A DNA stretch of 64,000 bases, taken from Aquimarina sp. Aq107 (GTDB lineage: Bacteria; Bacteroidota; Bacteroidia; Flavobacteriales; Flavobacteriaceae). The notes under the pieces were generated by a model. The model searched no databases. It was not told the origin of the DNA and saw only the letters and a list, made by a program, of their open reading frames with translations. Positions within the stretch are counted from its first letter, which is position 1; each line of letters starts with the position of its first letter. Positions 1 to 9,140 of this stretch are shown in pieces. The position numbers and the translations under genes were made by a program. Where the stretch lies: the NCBI RefSeq assembly GCF_943733665.1, contig NZ_OX030782.1:3706501-3770500 (forward strand), read 5' to 3'.

Positions 1-669
1 GATACTACTTTTTTTATAGACACAGAAAAACAAAATTACGTAGCGAATAAAGTTATTGTTGCAACTGGTTTTTATGATATTCCTAATACAATAAATGTTC
101 CCGGAGAAGATCTATCAAAAGTGTCTCACTACTATAAGGACCCCCATTTTTTTGCAAAACAAAAATTAGTCGTTGTTGGCGCTAGTAATTCTGCTGTAGA
201 CGCCGCTTTAGAGTGTTATCGAAAAGGTGCTGATGTAACCATGATTGTAAGATCACCAGAAATCGGAAATAGAGTAAAATACTGGGTAAAACCTGATATT
301 GAAAATAGGATTTCAGAAGGAAGCATTAATGTTTTCTTTAATAGTACGGTAAACAAAATATTACCTCTACATATCATTATAAATACGCCAGATGGAGAAG
401 TTAGTATCGAAAATGATTATGTCTTAGCGTTAACTGGATATACTCCAAATTTTGATTTTCTACAGAAAATTGGAATTCAACTCTCCGATGATGAGAAAAA
501 ATATCCTAACTATAATGACCAAACTATGGAATCAAACATCAGTGGATTATATTTAGCTGGTGTTATCTGTGGAGGAATGGATACTCATGTTTGGTTCATA
601 GAAAACTCCAGAATACATGCAAAAACTATTATAAAACATATAATATCCAAACGCTCAAGTGTTTTATAA
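1..669 (+). CDS. YpdA-family bacillithiol-system oxidoreductase (5' partial)
   Basis: The reading frame is open from base 1, so the N-terminal FAD-binding part lies upstream of the window. The visible part has VATGFYDIPN early, then a second Rossmann motif VVGASNSAVDAALEC for NAD(P)H binding, then an ALTGYTPN strand and a C-terminal GLYLAGVICGG segment. This is the layout of the YpdA/thioredoxin-reductase-like family, in which YpdA reduces bacillithiol disulfide in the cytosol. No CxxC redox pair is visible, as expected for YpdA. The next gene overlaps its stop by 11 bp, which suggests co-transcription. The family call is confident; the bacillithiol substrate is inferred from the family. Confidence 0.85.
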   Translation, partial: DTTFFIDTEKQNYVANKVIVATGFYDIPNTINVPGEDLSKVSHYYKDPHFFAKQKLVVVGASNSAVDAALECYRKGADVTMIVRSPEIGNRVKYWVKPDIENRISEGSINVFFNSTVNKILPLHIIINTPDGEVSIENDYVLALTGYTPNFDFLQKIGIQLSDDEKKYPNYNDQTMESNISGLYLAGVICGGMDTHVWFIENSRIHAKTIIKHIISKRSSVL

Positions 670-1204
670 AGATCCTATAATCGTTTTTAAAAGAAGATCA
701 GAAAAATGGTATACAGATCTTCAAAATTATAGTCAGGACGAATTGTATCACAAACCTGCATCTAATCAATGGTGTCTTGCAGAGTTATTCGATCATATCA
801 TTCGAGTAGCAAAAACATATCAGCTTCCTAATTTTCAAAAATGTATTGAGAATAGCATTAAAAAAGGAAAACCAAAAAATAGTGCTGCGTATCTAATATT
901 TAATTTAAATATTATTCCTTCTCGTACGATAAAAATGGAATCTTTTCCCACTAAAATTGTATCAGATTTTACCCCTGAAATTTTAGAAAGAGAAACTTTA
1001 GAAAATAAATTCAAAGAATTTATTACAGAAGCTTTATCCCAGGAACCATTAATCAAACATTTCGATAAAAAAATAAAACATAGCCATCCATTCTTCGGAA
1101 TGATTAACGCTGTAGAATGGTTTTCTCTTATAGAAATACATATGAGACATCATGAACGCCAAAAGAAACGGTTAGAAGTAATAACAAATAAAAAAGCTCT
1201 CTAA
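659..1204 (+). CDS. DinB-superfamily protein
   Basis: 181 aa from a GTG start that overlaps the end of the upstream oxidoreductase. It has the DinB/YfiT four-helix features: an early NQWCLAELFDHII helix (NxWs-x-x-x-x-H-hxx) and a late EIHMRHHERQ helix carrying the histidines that bind metal in the family. DinB-like proteins include thiol-transferases that use bacillithiol or mycothiol, which fits the neighbouring YpdA-like gene, but the actual substrate cannot be read from the sequence. The last codons run into a perfect palindromic terminator. Confidence 0.75.
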   Translation: MFYKDPIIVFKRRSEKWYTDLQNYSQDELYHKPASNQWCLAELFDHIIRVAKTYQLPNFQKCIENSIKKGKPKNSAAYLIFNLNIIPSRTIKMESFPTKIVSDFTPEILERETLENKFKEFITEALSQEPLIKHFDKKIKHSHPFFGMINAVEWFSLIEIHMRHHERQKKRLEVITNKKAL

Positions 1205-1230
1205 ATTTAGAGAGCTTTTTTATTTGTTAT
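1181..1230. terminator. Bidirectional terminator, perfect 50-bp palindrome
   Basis: Every base of this 50-bp stretch pairs with its mirror position: stem AAAAAAGCTCTCTAAA with its complement and outer arms ATAACAAAT/ATTTGTTAT. It lies between the convergent DinB gene and the Bax-inhibitor-like gene and gives a GC-containing stem followed by a T-run in both directions. Confidence 0.9.
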
Positions 1231-1251
1231 TACTTTAATTTAAAAGGTAAA

Positions 1252-1965
1252 TTAATCGTTTGATAGGATGCTTAAAATATACCAAAATAATAGCATTAAA
1301 GAAGCAAATAACCCTAGAGAAGCACCAACATACTGGTCTTCTGAGTATTTATGTACCATATTAGAAGTCTGATACAAAATAGAACCAGATGCCAATACTA
1401 CCATTCCTACACTAAACCATAATCCAAGATTAAATCCAAACAATAATCCAGCGATAATCAAACCCAATGCTATAAAGAAACCAATTGTCAACATAGATTT
1501 TAAGAAAGAAAAATCTTTTTTAGTTAACAATACCACTCCAGATAGCCCTGTAAACAATGCTAATGTTAATATCGCAGCTTGATTTAATATATTAGCTCCA
1601 CCACTCTCTGCAATCATCATTGCAATTCCTATTAAAGGGATAAAAATAAAAGCTTCAGCTACTACATAAAGAAGCAGTCCTAAATACTGTTTATTAATAT
1701 CATGAGTTTTATGGGCCATTTTCTCTGCATAATTGGTTGCTAACATAAAACCTCCTAACATAATCATCCATCTCCATCCTTGAGTCATTGAAAATGCAAA
1801 ATTTACCAAAGGCTCAATCTGAAAAAACACCCATTCTACAATCACAAATAACAATACTGCCATTGCTAGATGCGTATATGTCTTTTTATAAAAAGTAACT
1901 CTTTTTTCATCAGTAAGTGAACTTACTACAGGCGCTACTTGCTGAAACTCTTCCATATTATTCAT
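1252..1965 (-). CDS. Bax inhibitor-1/YccA family membrane protein
   Basis: 237 aa with a short polar N-terminus (about 25 residues) and about seven membrane helices, the usual BI-1/TMBIM architecture. Features include HLAMAVLLFVIVEWVF near residue 32, a GLSGVVLLTKKDFSFL segment in the middle and KYSEDQYVGASLGLF before the last helix. The family acts in the inner membrane as a probable proton-linked calcium leak channel or regulator of membrane proteases. It is transcribed alone, convergent with the DinB gene and with about 160 bp of upstream space. Confidence 0.85.
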   Translation of the reverse strand: MNNMEEFQQVAPVVSSLTDEKRVTFYKKTYTHLAMAVLLFVIVEWVFFQIEPLVNFAFSMTQGWRWMIMLGGFMLATNYAEKMAHKTHDINKQYLGLLLYVVAEAFIFIPLIGIAMMIAESGGANILNQAAILTLALFTGLSGVVLLTKKDFSFLKSMLTIGFFIALGLIIAGLLFGFNLGLWFSVGMVVLASGSILYQTSNMVHKYSEDQYVGASLGLFASLMLLFWYILSILSND

Positions 1966-2128
1966 TTTAGATTTAACTGTTTAGTTAGATAAAGATAGTT
2001 TTATCATTTAATATAAGTATCATAGTAAAGTAAAATGTTACCTCCATTTCTCGTGTTTTTCACAAAAAACACATAAGAATTTAAAAATCAATCATATATA
2101 AGAATTCAATCTAACGAGTCATACATAT

Positions 2129-2992
2129 TTAAACTTTAAAATAATTAAAATTTAGCATGCGGCTCACGTAGGTATAAATATCTGGAAATTGCTTTTTAAG
2201 TTTTTCCGGAGATTCCATAAAAACTTCCACTAATACAGCTATAAATTCGAACTTATCGGTAAATGCGTATTCTCTTAATATTTTAGATTCAATAATTTTA
2301 TTGCGTAATTCTAAAGACGATAAATGTTTTTCTAACTCCAAAAAAGTATCGTGAAATATCTCGGAGCTAATATTATTACTTTTTAATGAACAATAATGGA
2401 TTGCATGAGTAATTTCGTGTATTCCTAGATTTACTCCATCTTCTTGATGTAAGTTTCCTAAATTAAAATGTTCCCAAGACAACACTAGCGCTTTTGATCT
2501 TGGATTAAACTCTCCGTTGTTCTCCGTTTTATTAAGAATAGAATAATAACTCGATGGATATAAAATAATTGTTTCAACATATTCTAACAAATAATTACGC
2601 ATACCAAAAGTCAATTGGATGACCATCATGGCAATCTGCATACGTTTATCATCATCAATTATAAGTCCCTCTCGTCCAACAAACTTGGTCGTTTCTAAAA
2701 AATGTGCAACACGATGTTCAAAATACTTCTTTCTTCGCTTATCTAATTGATTATACAATGTGTTAGTCGCTAAAAAAGAAACTAACCTAGTAGGTACTTT
2801 TTTATGAGTTAAATAAAAATGCACAAAGAAAGGCTTCTTATGCACCTTTGCATATACCGTTTCTAAATATCGGGATACATAATATATACATATAGAAACA
2901 ATCCCAATAGTAAGAATAACACCAAGAAATTTTGGAATTCCTGGTTGCGGCACCTCCTGAAGAAATATTATATATAGTAAATTAAGGTTCAA
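2129..2992 (-). CDS. MtfA-like (M90) zinc peptidase with N-terminal membrane anchor
   Basis: 287 aa. A hydrophobic segment at about residues 22-40 should anchor the protein. The body has the gluzincin motif HEITH at 192-196 followed by a distal conserved FIAVLVEVFMESPE stretch, which supplies the third zinc ligand (Glu) in the family. E. coli MtfA, the family type, processes or binds Mlc. Mlc is not expected in this phylum, so the substrate is unknown. It is a single gene with no close operon partner. Confidence 0.8.
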   Translation of the reverse strand: MNLNLLYIIFLQEVPQPGIPKFLGVILTIGIVSICIYYVSRYLETVYAKVHKKPFFVHFYLTHKKVPTRLVSFLATNTLYNQLDKRRKKYFEHRVAHFLETTKFVGREGLIIDDDKRMQIAMMVIQLTFGMRNYLLEYVETIILYPSSYYSILNKTENNGEFNPRSKALVLSWEHFNLGNLHQEDGVNLGIHEITHAIHYCSLKSNNISSEIFHDTFLELEKHLSSLELRNKIIESKILREYAFTDKFEFIAVLVEVFMESPEKLKKQFPDIYTYVSRMLNFNYFKV

Positions 2993-3136
2993 AAAAAGGA
3001 TAAGTAGGTTTATTAGGTTACAAAATAGTGGTTTTGAAATAAAACTCTGTTAAATCAACTACTAAAACGTCAATCTAGCCTACATAGTATTAAAACATAC
3101 TAAGAAACAATCATTAAGATATACAAAGAAAAACCC

Positions 3137-4522
3137 CTATACGGTAGTTTGTATTCCTGCTTCCTTAATTGATTTAAAACCGCCAGCAACATCCACCAAA
3201 TTGTGTATTCCTCTACTTTTTAAAATAGAAGCAGCTATTACAGAACGATATCCTCCAGCACAATGAATATAAAAAGTTGTATCTCTTGGAAATTCGTTAA
3301 AATGATTATTTATCAAATCAAGCGGAGTATTATAAGCTCCTTCTATATGAGCAGCAGAAAATTCATTCTGTTTTCTAACATCAAAAACAGGAGTAGTACC
3401 TGTTAGTAGATTTTTAAAAGTATCCGCAGGGATAGAATCTAAAGTATCTATTTCTCTACTTTCTTCTTGCCAAGCTTCAAAACCTCCTTTTAAAAACCCT
3501 AAAGTATTATCAAAACCTACTCTGGAAAGTCTGGTAACTGTTTCCTCTTCTCTTCCTTTAGGTGTTATCAATAATATAGGTTGCTTTACATCTCCAATTA
3601 ATGCTCCAACCCAAGGTGCAAAACCTCCATCTAAACCAATAAAAATAGATCTTGGGATATGTCCCTTAACATATTCATCTTGATGACGTACATCTAGAAT
3701 AATTGCACCTGTTTCATTAGCGATTATTTCAAAAGCCTCTGGATCTAGAGCTCGCGTACCACGCTCTAAAACTTCGTTAATATCATCATATCCTTCTTTA
3801 TTCATTTTAACATTTAATGGAAAATAAGAAGGCGGAGGAAGTAAACCATCTGTTACTTCTTTTACAAATTCTGCTTTAGTCATATCAGGCCTCAGCGCAT
3901 AATTCGTTTCTTTCTGAACACCTAGAGTTCCTATGGTTTCTTTACTCATATTCTTTCCACAAGCTGATCCGGCTCCATGAGCTGGATATACAATAACATC
4001 ATCAGATAATGGCATAATCTTAGTTCGCAAACTATCATATAACATCTCTGCTAATTGTTCTTGAGTCATGTTTGCAGCTTTCTGTGCAAGATCAGGTCTT
4101 CCCACATCACCAAGAAATAGCGTGTCGCCACTAAAAATGGCATGATCCTTTCCTTCTTCATCTTTTAGCAAATATGTCGTACTTTCTAAAGTATGTCCTG
4201 GTGTGTGCAATGCTACAATAGTGATATTTCCAATTTTAAACTCCTGACCATCTTCTGCTATAATTGCATCGAATGAAGTAGAAGCTTGCGGGCCATACAC
4301 AATCGGAGCTCCAGATTCTTTGGAAAGCGTAAGATGACCACTGACGAAATCTGCATGAAAATGAGTTTCAAAAATATACTTTATGGTTGCATTATCTTCC
4401 TTGGATTTCTCAATATAAGGATTCACTTCTCTGATAGGATCAATAATTGCAGCTTCGCCATTACTCTCTATATAATATGCTCCTTGCGAAAGGCAACCTG
4501 TATACATTTGTTCAATTCTCAT
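3137..4522 (-). CDS. CstB-like persulfide dioxygenase-rhodanese fusion
   Basis: The start is taken at the Met of MRIEQMYTGC, 20 codons inside the longest frame, because the preceding residues do not belong to the fold. Residues 1-240 are a metallo-beta-lactamase domain with THFHADFVSGH at 53-63, HTPGHT, SGDTLFLGDVGRPD and YPAHGAGSACG, the persulfide-dioxygenase signature. Two rhodanese domains follow. The first lacks the catalytic Cys (loop LLITPKGRE); the second has it (HCAGGYRS). This MBL, pseudo-rhodanese, rhodanese order matches Staphylococcus CstB, which oxidises persulfides to thiosulfate. A small membrane gene and an HMA gene precede it on the same strand. Confidence 0.85.
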   Translation of the reverse strand: MRIEQMYTGCLSQGAYYIESNGEAAIIDPIREVNPYIEKSKEDNATIKYIFETHFHADFVSGHLTLSKESGAPIVYGPQASTSFDAIIAEDGQEFKIGNITIVALHTPGHTLESTTYLLKDEEGKDHAIFSGDTLFLGDVGRPDLAQKAANMTQEQLAEMLYDSLRTKIMPLSDDVIVYPAHGAGSACGKNMSKETIGTLGVQKETNYALRPDMTKAEFVKEVTDGLLPPPSYFPLNVKMNKEGYDDINEVLERGTRALDPEAFEIIANETGAIILDVRHQDEYVKGHIPRSIFIGLDGGFAPWVGALIGDVKQPILLITPKGREEETVTRLSRVGFDNTLGFLKGGFEAWQEESREIDTLDSIPADTFKNLLTGTTPVFDVRKQNEFSAAHIEGAYNTPLDLINNHFNEFPRDTTFYIHCAGGYRSVIAASILKSRGIHNLVDVAGGFKSIKEAGIQTTV

Positions 4523-4600
4523 TTTTTCTCTATAATAAATATCAAATAATTTTTCAAAGGTATGATTAATTAAAAATACCACAAGCCATAGGAATCCAAT

Positions 4601-4786
4601 TTAAGAAGCCCCTAAATATTTCAATAATTCATACACCAAAAAAGCGGGCCAAAAAATGGCTTTTACCACTCCAAATAAACCCATCCAAAAACTTGTTGCA
4701 TGGCCTATATAATAGACTAAAGCTCCTATAATACCCAAACCATAAACTGTGTTTGAAGATGCTTTTTTCTGAACTTTTTCTCTCAT
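4601..4786 (-). CDS. Small two-helix membrane protein
   Basis: 61 aa, with a basic N-terminus followed by two hydrophobic segments (about residues 14-31 and 36-56). It lies between the HMA gene and the persulfide dioxygenase on the same strand, 21 bp downstream of the HMA gene, so it is probably in the operon started by the FNR-like site at 5129-5140. I recognise no family. Confidence 0.6.
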   Translation of the reverse strand: MREKVQKKASSNTVYGLGIIGALVYYIGHATSFWMGLFGVVKAIFWPAFLVYELLKYLGAS

Positions 4787-4807
4787 AATTATTTCCGTTC
4801 TATACTA

Positions 4808-5086
4808 TTAATCATTCTGGATTCTCCCGAGAGCACAACTTACATAGGACTTAACTTTCCTTTGCAAATTATTTTGATCATTAACCAATGGATATCCAAG
4901 TCTAGTTAGCTCTTTCTCTACAGTTTCTATACCATCACTAGTATCATAATTAAATGAAACTGTACAATTATTAGTATTTACTAATACATCTCTTATTCCC
5001 TTAAGTGTGTGAAGCTTTCTTGCAATTGTACTTTCGCATCCACTACACTTTAAATTCTGTATCTCTACTGTTGTTTTCATATTCAT
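4808..5086 (-). CDS. HMA-domain protein (copper-chaperone-like)
   Basis: 92 aa. Residues 4-70 form a ferredoxin-like heavy-metal-associated domain, with the metal site written KCSGCES instead of the usual GMTCxxC, then VLVNTNNCTVSFNYD and an ERLGYP-like loop (TRLGYPLV). A short tail follows with one more Cys (SYVSCALG). It could hand copper to cbb3 oxidase assembly. That link is inferred from its FNR-like promoter, which it shares in type with the cco operon; the sequence itself supports only Cu(I)-type binding. Confidence 0.75.
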   Translation of the reverse strand: MNMKTTVEIQNLKCSGCESTIARKLHTLKGIRDVLVNTNNCTVSFNYDTSDGIETVEKELTRLGYPLVNDQNNLQRKVKSYVSCALGRIQND

Positions 5087-5128
5087 TGTTTCTAATACAA
5101 AAGTAGCTATACGACGTAGCTCTTACTA

Positions 5129-5140
5129 TGACAATTATCA
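5129..5140 (-). promoter_or_regulatory. FNR-like box upstream of the HMA operon
   Basis: TGACAATTATCA. On the minus strand a -7 box TACTTTTG (5105-5098) ends 36.5 bp from the box centre and about 12 bp before the HMA start codon. This is class-II activator geometry. Confidence 0.75.
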
Positions 5141-5156
5141 GTATTAGGTACCCAGC

Positions 5157-6032
5157 TTATTTCTTCGATTTTCTAAAACCATATATTAATTGGTTAAAAA
5201 AACTCTTAGGTACTTTTTCATCTCCTGGAAAACCAATTTCTATTGCACCACTATCTTCTGGTACATAATTCGTTTTAAAAATATAATCCCATACACTCAA
5301 ACTAATTCCAAAGTTAACACCATAGGAATCTTTTGGTAGTGCATAAGAGTGATGGTATAAATGCATAACTGGATTATTTAAAATATACTTCATAGGTCCC
5401 CAAGTAATTTTAATATTTGCGTGATTAAAATGCCCTATAGTAATAGCTACGAAATGTACAATATAGGCTTGCTCCGGTTCAAAACCTCCTAAAACCATGA
5501 CTCCTATGGTTTTTAAAGGTTTATAGAATATGTTTTCCATCCAATGATATCGAAGATGGGCTGCAAACCCCATTTCTTTTACAGAATGATGAATTTTATG
5601 GAATCTCCAAAGAAATGGATATTTATGAAGTAGTACGTGAGTAAACCATTGTACAAAATCCAATATGACAAAAAAGATAATTAATTGTCCCCAAGTGGGT
5701 AATCCAGAAATATCAATAAGTGTTAAACTTTTTGTAGAAACTCCAATATCCTCGAAAAACAGGGCTAGGAGTTGATAAAATCCACCAATTAAAATCGCAA
5801 AAACGAAAAAATTAAAGAACATATAAAATGCATCTAACCAGAAATCTTTTCTAAAAATAGATTGTTCTTTTCGCCAAGGAAACAATATTTCTAAACTCCA
5901 AACTAATAACGAAATTACAATCAAGCCCCAGAAATAATTTATATACCAAGGCACTTCTAATAGTATAGATTTCCAGGTCCACTGGATATTATTTATAAAA
6001 GCATCAATAAAAGCATTGATATACTTCTCCAT
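5157..6032 (-). CDS. Sterol desaturase / fatty acid hydroxylase superfamily protein
   Basis: 291 aa with several membrane helices (around residues 32-50, 70-92 and 112-135) and the four histidine clusters of the di-iron membrane hydroxylases in order: HVLLH, HKIHH, HFNH and HLYHH. These proteins hydroxylate or desaturate lipid substrates in the membrane using O2. The lipid is unknown; bacterial members act on hydroxylated lipids, carotenoids and sterol-like compounds. It is transcribed alone, with the FNR-like site just downstream belonging to the next gene. Confidence 0.85.
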   Translation of the reverse strand: MEKYINAFIDAFINNIQWTWKSILLEVPWYINYFWGLIVISLLVWSLEILFPWRKEQSIFRKDFWLDAFYMFFNFFVFAILIGGFYQLLALFFEDIGVSTKSLTLIDISGLPTWGQLIIFFVILDFVQWFTHVLLHKYPFLWRFHKIHHSVKEMGFAAHLRYHWMENIFYKPLKTIGVMVLGGFEPEQAYIVHFVAITIGHFNHANIKITWGPMKYILNNPVMHLYHHSYALPKDSYGVNFGISLSVWDYIFKTNYVPEDSGAIEIGFPGDEKVPKSFFNQLIYGFRKSKK

Positions 6033-6210
6033 ATCATAAAATTTTATAGAATAACAGATATGATTCTGTCGTCTAAAACATTAAAACATTTCCTTTCCTA
6101 CCTCATCTAATCATCGAGATAATTTCATGGCTTAAAAGTATAAAAAGTGAATACTTCTTTCAGTAACTTATGTTACAATATGCAAATACAGAAAACTATC
6201 TTTATAATTA

Positions 6211-6483
6211 CTAATAAAGAATTTCGAACATTGTATAAGGCAAAACAGTATCTTCCTTTATAGAAACATCAGTAACTTCTGCCAATTCAGGTCCTTTGCC
6301 ACACCAATCTAAAAATGTTTTTAGTTGCGTGTCATTCCCTTCGACCTCAATATAGACATTACCATCCGACATATTCTTTACGATTCCTTTTACATCTAAT
6401 TCCCATGCTTTTTCTAAGGTACTTTTTCTATACCAAACCCCTTGAACTTTTCCTTTTACAACTATATTATAATGCTTAACCAT
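6211..6483 (-). CDS. acyP: Acylphosphatase
   Basis: 90 aa, the full usual length. The catalytic Arg is in GKVQGVWYRK (Arg19) and the catalytic Asn in GIVKNMSDG (Asn37), followed by VYIEVEG. It hydrolyses acyl phosphates such as carbamoyl- or acetyl-phosphate in the cytosol. The gene is divergent from the downstream universal stress gene. Confidence 0.93.
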   Translation of the reverse strand: MVKHYNIVVKGKVQGVWYRKSTLEKAWELDVKGIVKNMSDGNVYIEVEGNDTQLKTFLDWCGKGPELAEVTDVSIKEDTVLPYTMFEILY

Positions 6484-6590
6484 ACTACTTCGAATTACCT
6501 GTCCAATTTATCATACAATATACCTAAAGTTTAAAACAACCATAAAACATTTAACTAATCATATTAAATCATTATCAAGATCGACAGGTA

Positions 6591-6602
6591 TGACAATTAT
6601 CA
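6591..6602 (+). promoter_or_regulatory. FNR-like box with -7 box, upstream of the first usp gene
   Basis: TGACAATTATCA, followed by the -7 box TAATTTTG at 6626-6633. The box centre is 36.5 bp from the end of the -7 box. The start codon follows 21 bp later. Confidence 0.8.
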
Positions 6603-6653
6603 TATTAATTAATCTTAACATCCTCTAATTTTGATCGTATAAAATAATTAAAT

Positions 6654-7490
6654 ATGAAAAAAATTCTTGTCCCAATAGACTTTTCTGAGCATTCAGAATA
6701 TGCATTACGAGTAGCCGCTACTATTGCAAAACAGCAACAAGCAGAAATCATTGTAATACATATGCTTGGTTTATCAGAAGCCATCTTTACTAAAGATGAA
6801 GCTCAAGAAACAGCAGAAGCTATTTATTATTTAAAACTTGCAGAAAAAAGATTTAGTACTTTCCTAGACACTGATTTCCTAAAAGACATTAAAGTCACGG
6901 AGACAGTACAAAACTACAAAGTTTTTAGTGAGCTAAATGAAGTAGCAAAACAAAACGATGTAGATCTTATCGTTATGGGATCTCACGGAAGCAGTGGACT
7001 AAGCGAAGTATTTGCTGGATCAAATACTGAAAAAGTAGTACGTACTTCTGATATCCCAGTACTAGTGATCAAACATAAGATTCAGGAGTTTTCAATAGAA
7101 CAAGCTGTTTTTGCTTGTGATTTCAAGATGGAAAATATCAAAGCTTATCATAAAGCAAAAAAATTGTTTGATTTATTTGATGCTACATTGCACCTAGTTT
7201 ATATCAACTTACCAGGTGATAGATTTAGAAATTCTAATCAAATTGAAAAACGAATTAAAGATTTTCTTTTCAAAGCCGATTCCGGAAATTTAGAAAACTT
7301 TGAAAAAGTATATATTCAAAATGATTACTCCGTAGAAAGTGGAATTTTTAACTACTGCAAAAAAATAAACGCCGATATTATTGGAATACCAACTCATGGT
7401 AGACAAGGTATATCTCATTTCTTTAATGGAAGTATCGGAGAAGATATAGCAAATCATGCCCATGAACCTGTAATTACTTTTAAGATTTAG
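6654..7490 (+). CDS. Tandem universal stress protein (UspA-type)
   Basis: 278 aa made of two Usp folds. The first starts KKILVPIDFSEHSEYAL and carries the ATP-binding pattern GSHGSSGLSEVFAGSNTEKV near residues 111-130. The second is more divergent but ends with GIPTHGRQGISHFFNGSIGED. These cytosolic proteins bind ATP and accompany stress or low-oxygen states. The upstream FNR-like site supports induction under oxygen limitation. A hairpin terminator follows the stop codon. Confidence 0.9.
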   Translation: MKKILVPIDFSEHSEYALRVAATIAKQQQAEIIVIHMLGLSEAIFTKDEAQETAEAIYYLKLAEKRFSTFLDTDFLKDIKVTETVQNYKVFSELNEVAKQNDVDLIVMGSHGSSGLSEVFAGSNTEKVVRTSDIPVLVIKHKIQEFSIEQAVFACDFKMENIKAYHKAKKLFDLFDATLHLVYINLPGDRFRNSNQIEKRIKDFLFKADSGNLENFEKVYIQNDYSVESGIFNYCKKINADIIGIPTHGRQGISHFFNGSIGEDIANHAHEPVITFKI

Positions 7491-7516
7491 AGTTAATCAA
7501 TATATAGTTCACAAAA

Positions 7517-7543
7517 CCCTTTATAAATCAAAGTTATAAAGGG
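7517..7543. terminator. Hairpin terminator between usp and deoC
   Basis: Ten-base arms CCCTTTATAA and TTATAAAGGG around a 7-nt loop, followed by TCTTTTA. It lies between convergent genes. Confidence 0.75.
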
Positions 7544-7561
7544 TCTTTTAATATATTATTT

Positions 7562-8206
7562 CTATCTAGAAGTTACCAAAGTCACACCAGAAGAAGTACC
7601 TAACCGAGAAACTCCCATATTAATATATTGCATGGCGGTCTCAACATCTCTAATTCCACCTGAAGCTTTTATTTGTATTGCATCCTTTGCAACCTCCTTC
7701 ATTAATTTCACATCCTCTATAGTGGCTCCACCTCCACCAAAACCGGTAGATGTTTTTATAAAATCCGCACCTGCATCAATAGATAATTGGCAAGCGATTT
7801 TCTTTTCCTCTTCAGTAAGATAACTATTCTCCAAAATTACTTTTAGCACATTATCTCCAATGGCTTTTTTGATCAAAGCAATTTCATCCTGAACAATTTT
7901 ATGATAACCGGATTTAAGTAATCCTATATTTAGCACCATATCTATTTCATTTGCTCCATCATCAATACACTGTTTAGCTTCAAACACCTTAGCTTTAGTG
8001 GTCATAGCACCTAAAGGAAATCCAATTACAGCTGCAATCTTTATATCTGATTTCATTAATTCACTACAAGCTAAACCTACATAAGCACCATTAACACATA
8101 CTGAATAAAAACCATATTGTTTAGCTTCCGTACATAATTTCTTAATATCCTCTACAGTAGCTGTCGGCTTTAAAAGGGTATGATCTATATATTGATTAAG
8201 TTCCAT
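7562..8206 (-). CDS. deoC: Deoxyribose-phosphate aldolase
   Basis: 214 aa class I aldolase. It has EIDMVLNIG (Asp89), the Schiff-base lysine in DFIKTSTGFG (Lys151) and the second active-site lysine in IKASGGIRD (Lys180). It converts 2-deoxyribose-5-phosphate to glyceraldehyde-3-phosphate and acetaldehyde in deoxynucleoside catabolism. It is the last gene of a four-gene minus-strand operon, 2 bp after the thioredoxin gene. Confidence 0.96.
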   Translation of the reverse strand: MELNQYIDHTLLKPTATVEDIKKLCTEAKQYGFYSVCVNGAYVGLACSELMKSDIKIAAVIGFPLGAMTTKAKVFEAKQCIDDGANEIDMVLNIGLLKSGYHKIVQDEIALIKKAIGDNVLKVILENSYLTEEEKKIACQLSIDAGADFIKTSTGFGGGGATIEDVKLMKEVAKDAIQIKASGGIRDVETAMQYINMGVSRLGTSSGVTLVTSR

Positions 8207-8208
8207 AG

Positions 8209-8508
8209 CTATTTATTAGCATTTATAATACTAATTATCTCTGTTTTTTGTAAAACTCCTGATTGTCGCCAAAGTTGTTTTCCTTCTTTAAAAAGTAACA
8301 TTGTGGGTACTCCTCTAACTTGATATCTAGCTGCTAATGGTTGATTTTTATCTACATCAATTTTCACAATTTTTATTGACGTTCCTAATTCTTCTTTCAC
8401 TTCTTTTAAAATAGGAGCTAATGTTTTACAAGGACCACACCAATCTGCATAAAAATCTACCAGTACAGGTGTATTAGAATCTATAATATTACTAAAGCTA
8501 TCTTTCAT
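8209..8508 (-). CDS. Thioredoxin
   Basis: 99 aa with the active site WCGPC at 23-27 and the cis-proline segment VRGVPTMLLF. There is no signal peptide, so it acts in the cytosol as a disulfide reductase. The start overlaps the end of the DUF998-like membrane gene by 4 bp, showing translational coupling. Confidence 0.93.
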   Translation of the reverse strand: MKDSFSNIIDSNTPVLVDFYADWCGPCKTLAPILKEVKEELGTSIKIVKIDVDKNQPLAARYQVRGVPTMLLFKEGKQLWRQSGVLQKTEIISIINANK

Positions 8509-9140
8509 TTTTGATTTTCTTTTATTAATTTAAAATATTCTTTTTTTGCATAAACATATTCATAATATTTAAAAGAATATAATATCCACCCAAAAGTGAT
8601 AATAAATATCCCTCGTTGATATATCCCTCTATAATCAGAATGAATAAACATCAAAAAAGATCCTATTAAAGTAATTATCCCAACGAACAACGCCATCAAC
8701 TTTTGACTCTTCCATCTTGCAGCGAAACTAATGACTAAAGAATATGCACAAAATGAAATACCAGTAATGATCGAAAATACAGAATGCATTTCATTTTGAA
8801 AAGAATCAAAAACGAGCTTTCGATCTATGGGAGCAGATAAATATATTGCAGATAATACGAGAGAGAGACAAAAAACAAGTAATATCAATAACTGAACACG
8901 CTGCTTTTGTAATATTCTAAAACCATTAGCAAATGTTATCAAGGCAAGTAAAATAAGGACAACGTTCATGATCCAGTTATACGAAGTTTTTTGAGCTCCT
9001 AGTTCATATAACGTATGTTTTGATATCGAGTATTCAGAATCAGAAAAAAAGGGCAACATAAACCCTATTACTATTAGGATAATATATACCCCACATAAAA
9101 GCATGAAATCTTTATGCTGCTTTTTTCTATCCCTGATCAT
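8505..9140 (-). CDS. DUF998-like membrane protein
   Basis: 211 aa with about six hydrophobic helices. The first loop has the pattern SISKHTLYELGAQKTSYNWIMN (split here as SISKHTLYELGAQ and TSYNWIMN), which resembles DUF998 proteins. The function is unknown. It overlaps both neighbours by 4 bp, so it is expressed with the DUF3298-like lipoprotein and thioredoxin. Confidence 0.6.
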   Translation of the reverse strand: MIRDRKKQHKDFMLLCGVYIILIVIGFMLPFFSDSEYSISKHTLYELGAQKTSYNWIMNVVLILLALITFANGFRILQKQRVQLLILLVFCLSLVLSAIYLSAPIDRKLVFDSFQNEMHSVFSIITGISFCAYSLVISFAARWKSQKLMALFVGIITLIGSFLMFIHSDYRGIYQRGIFIITFGWILYSFKYYEYVYAKKEYFKLIKENQK

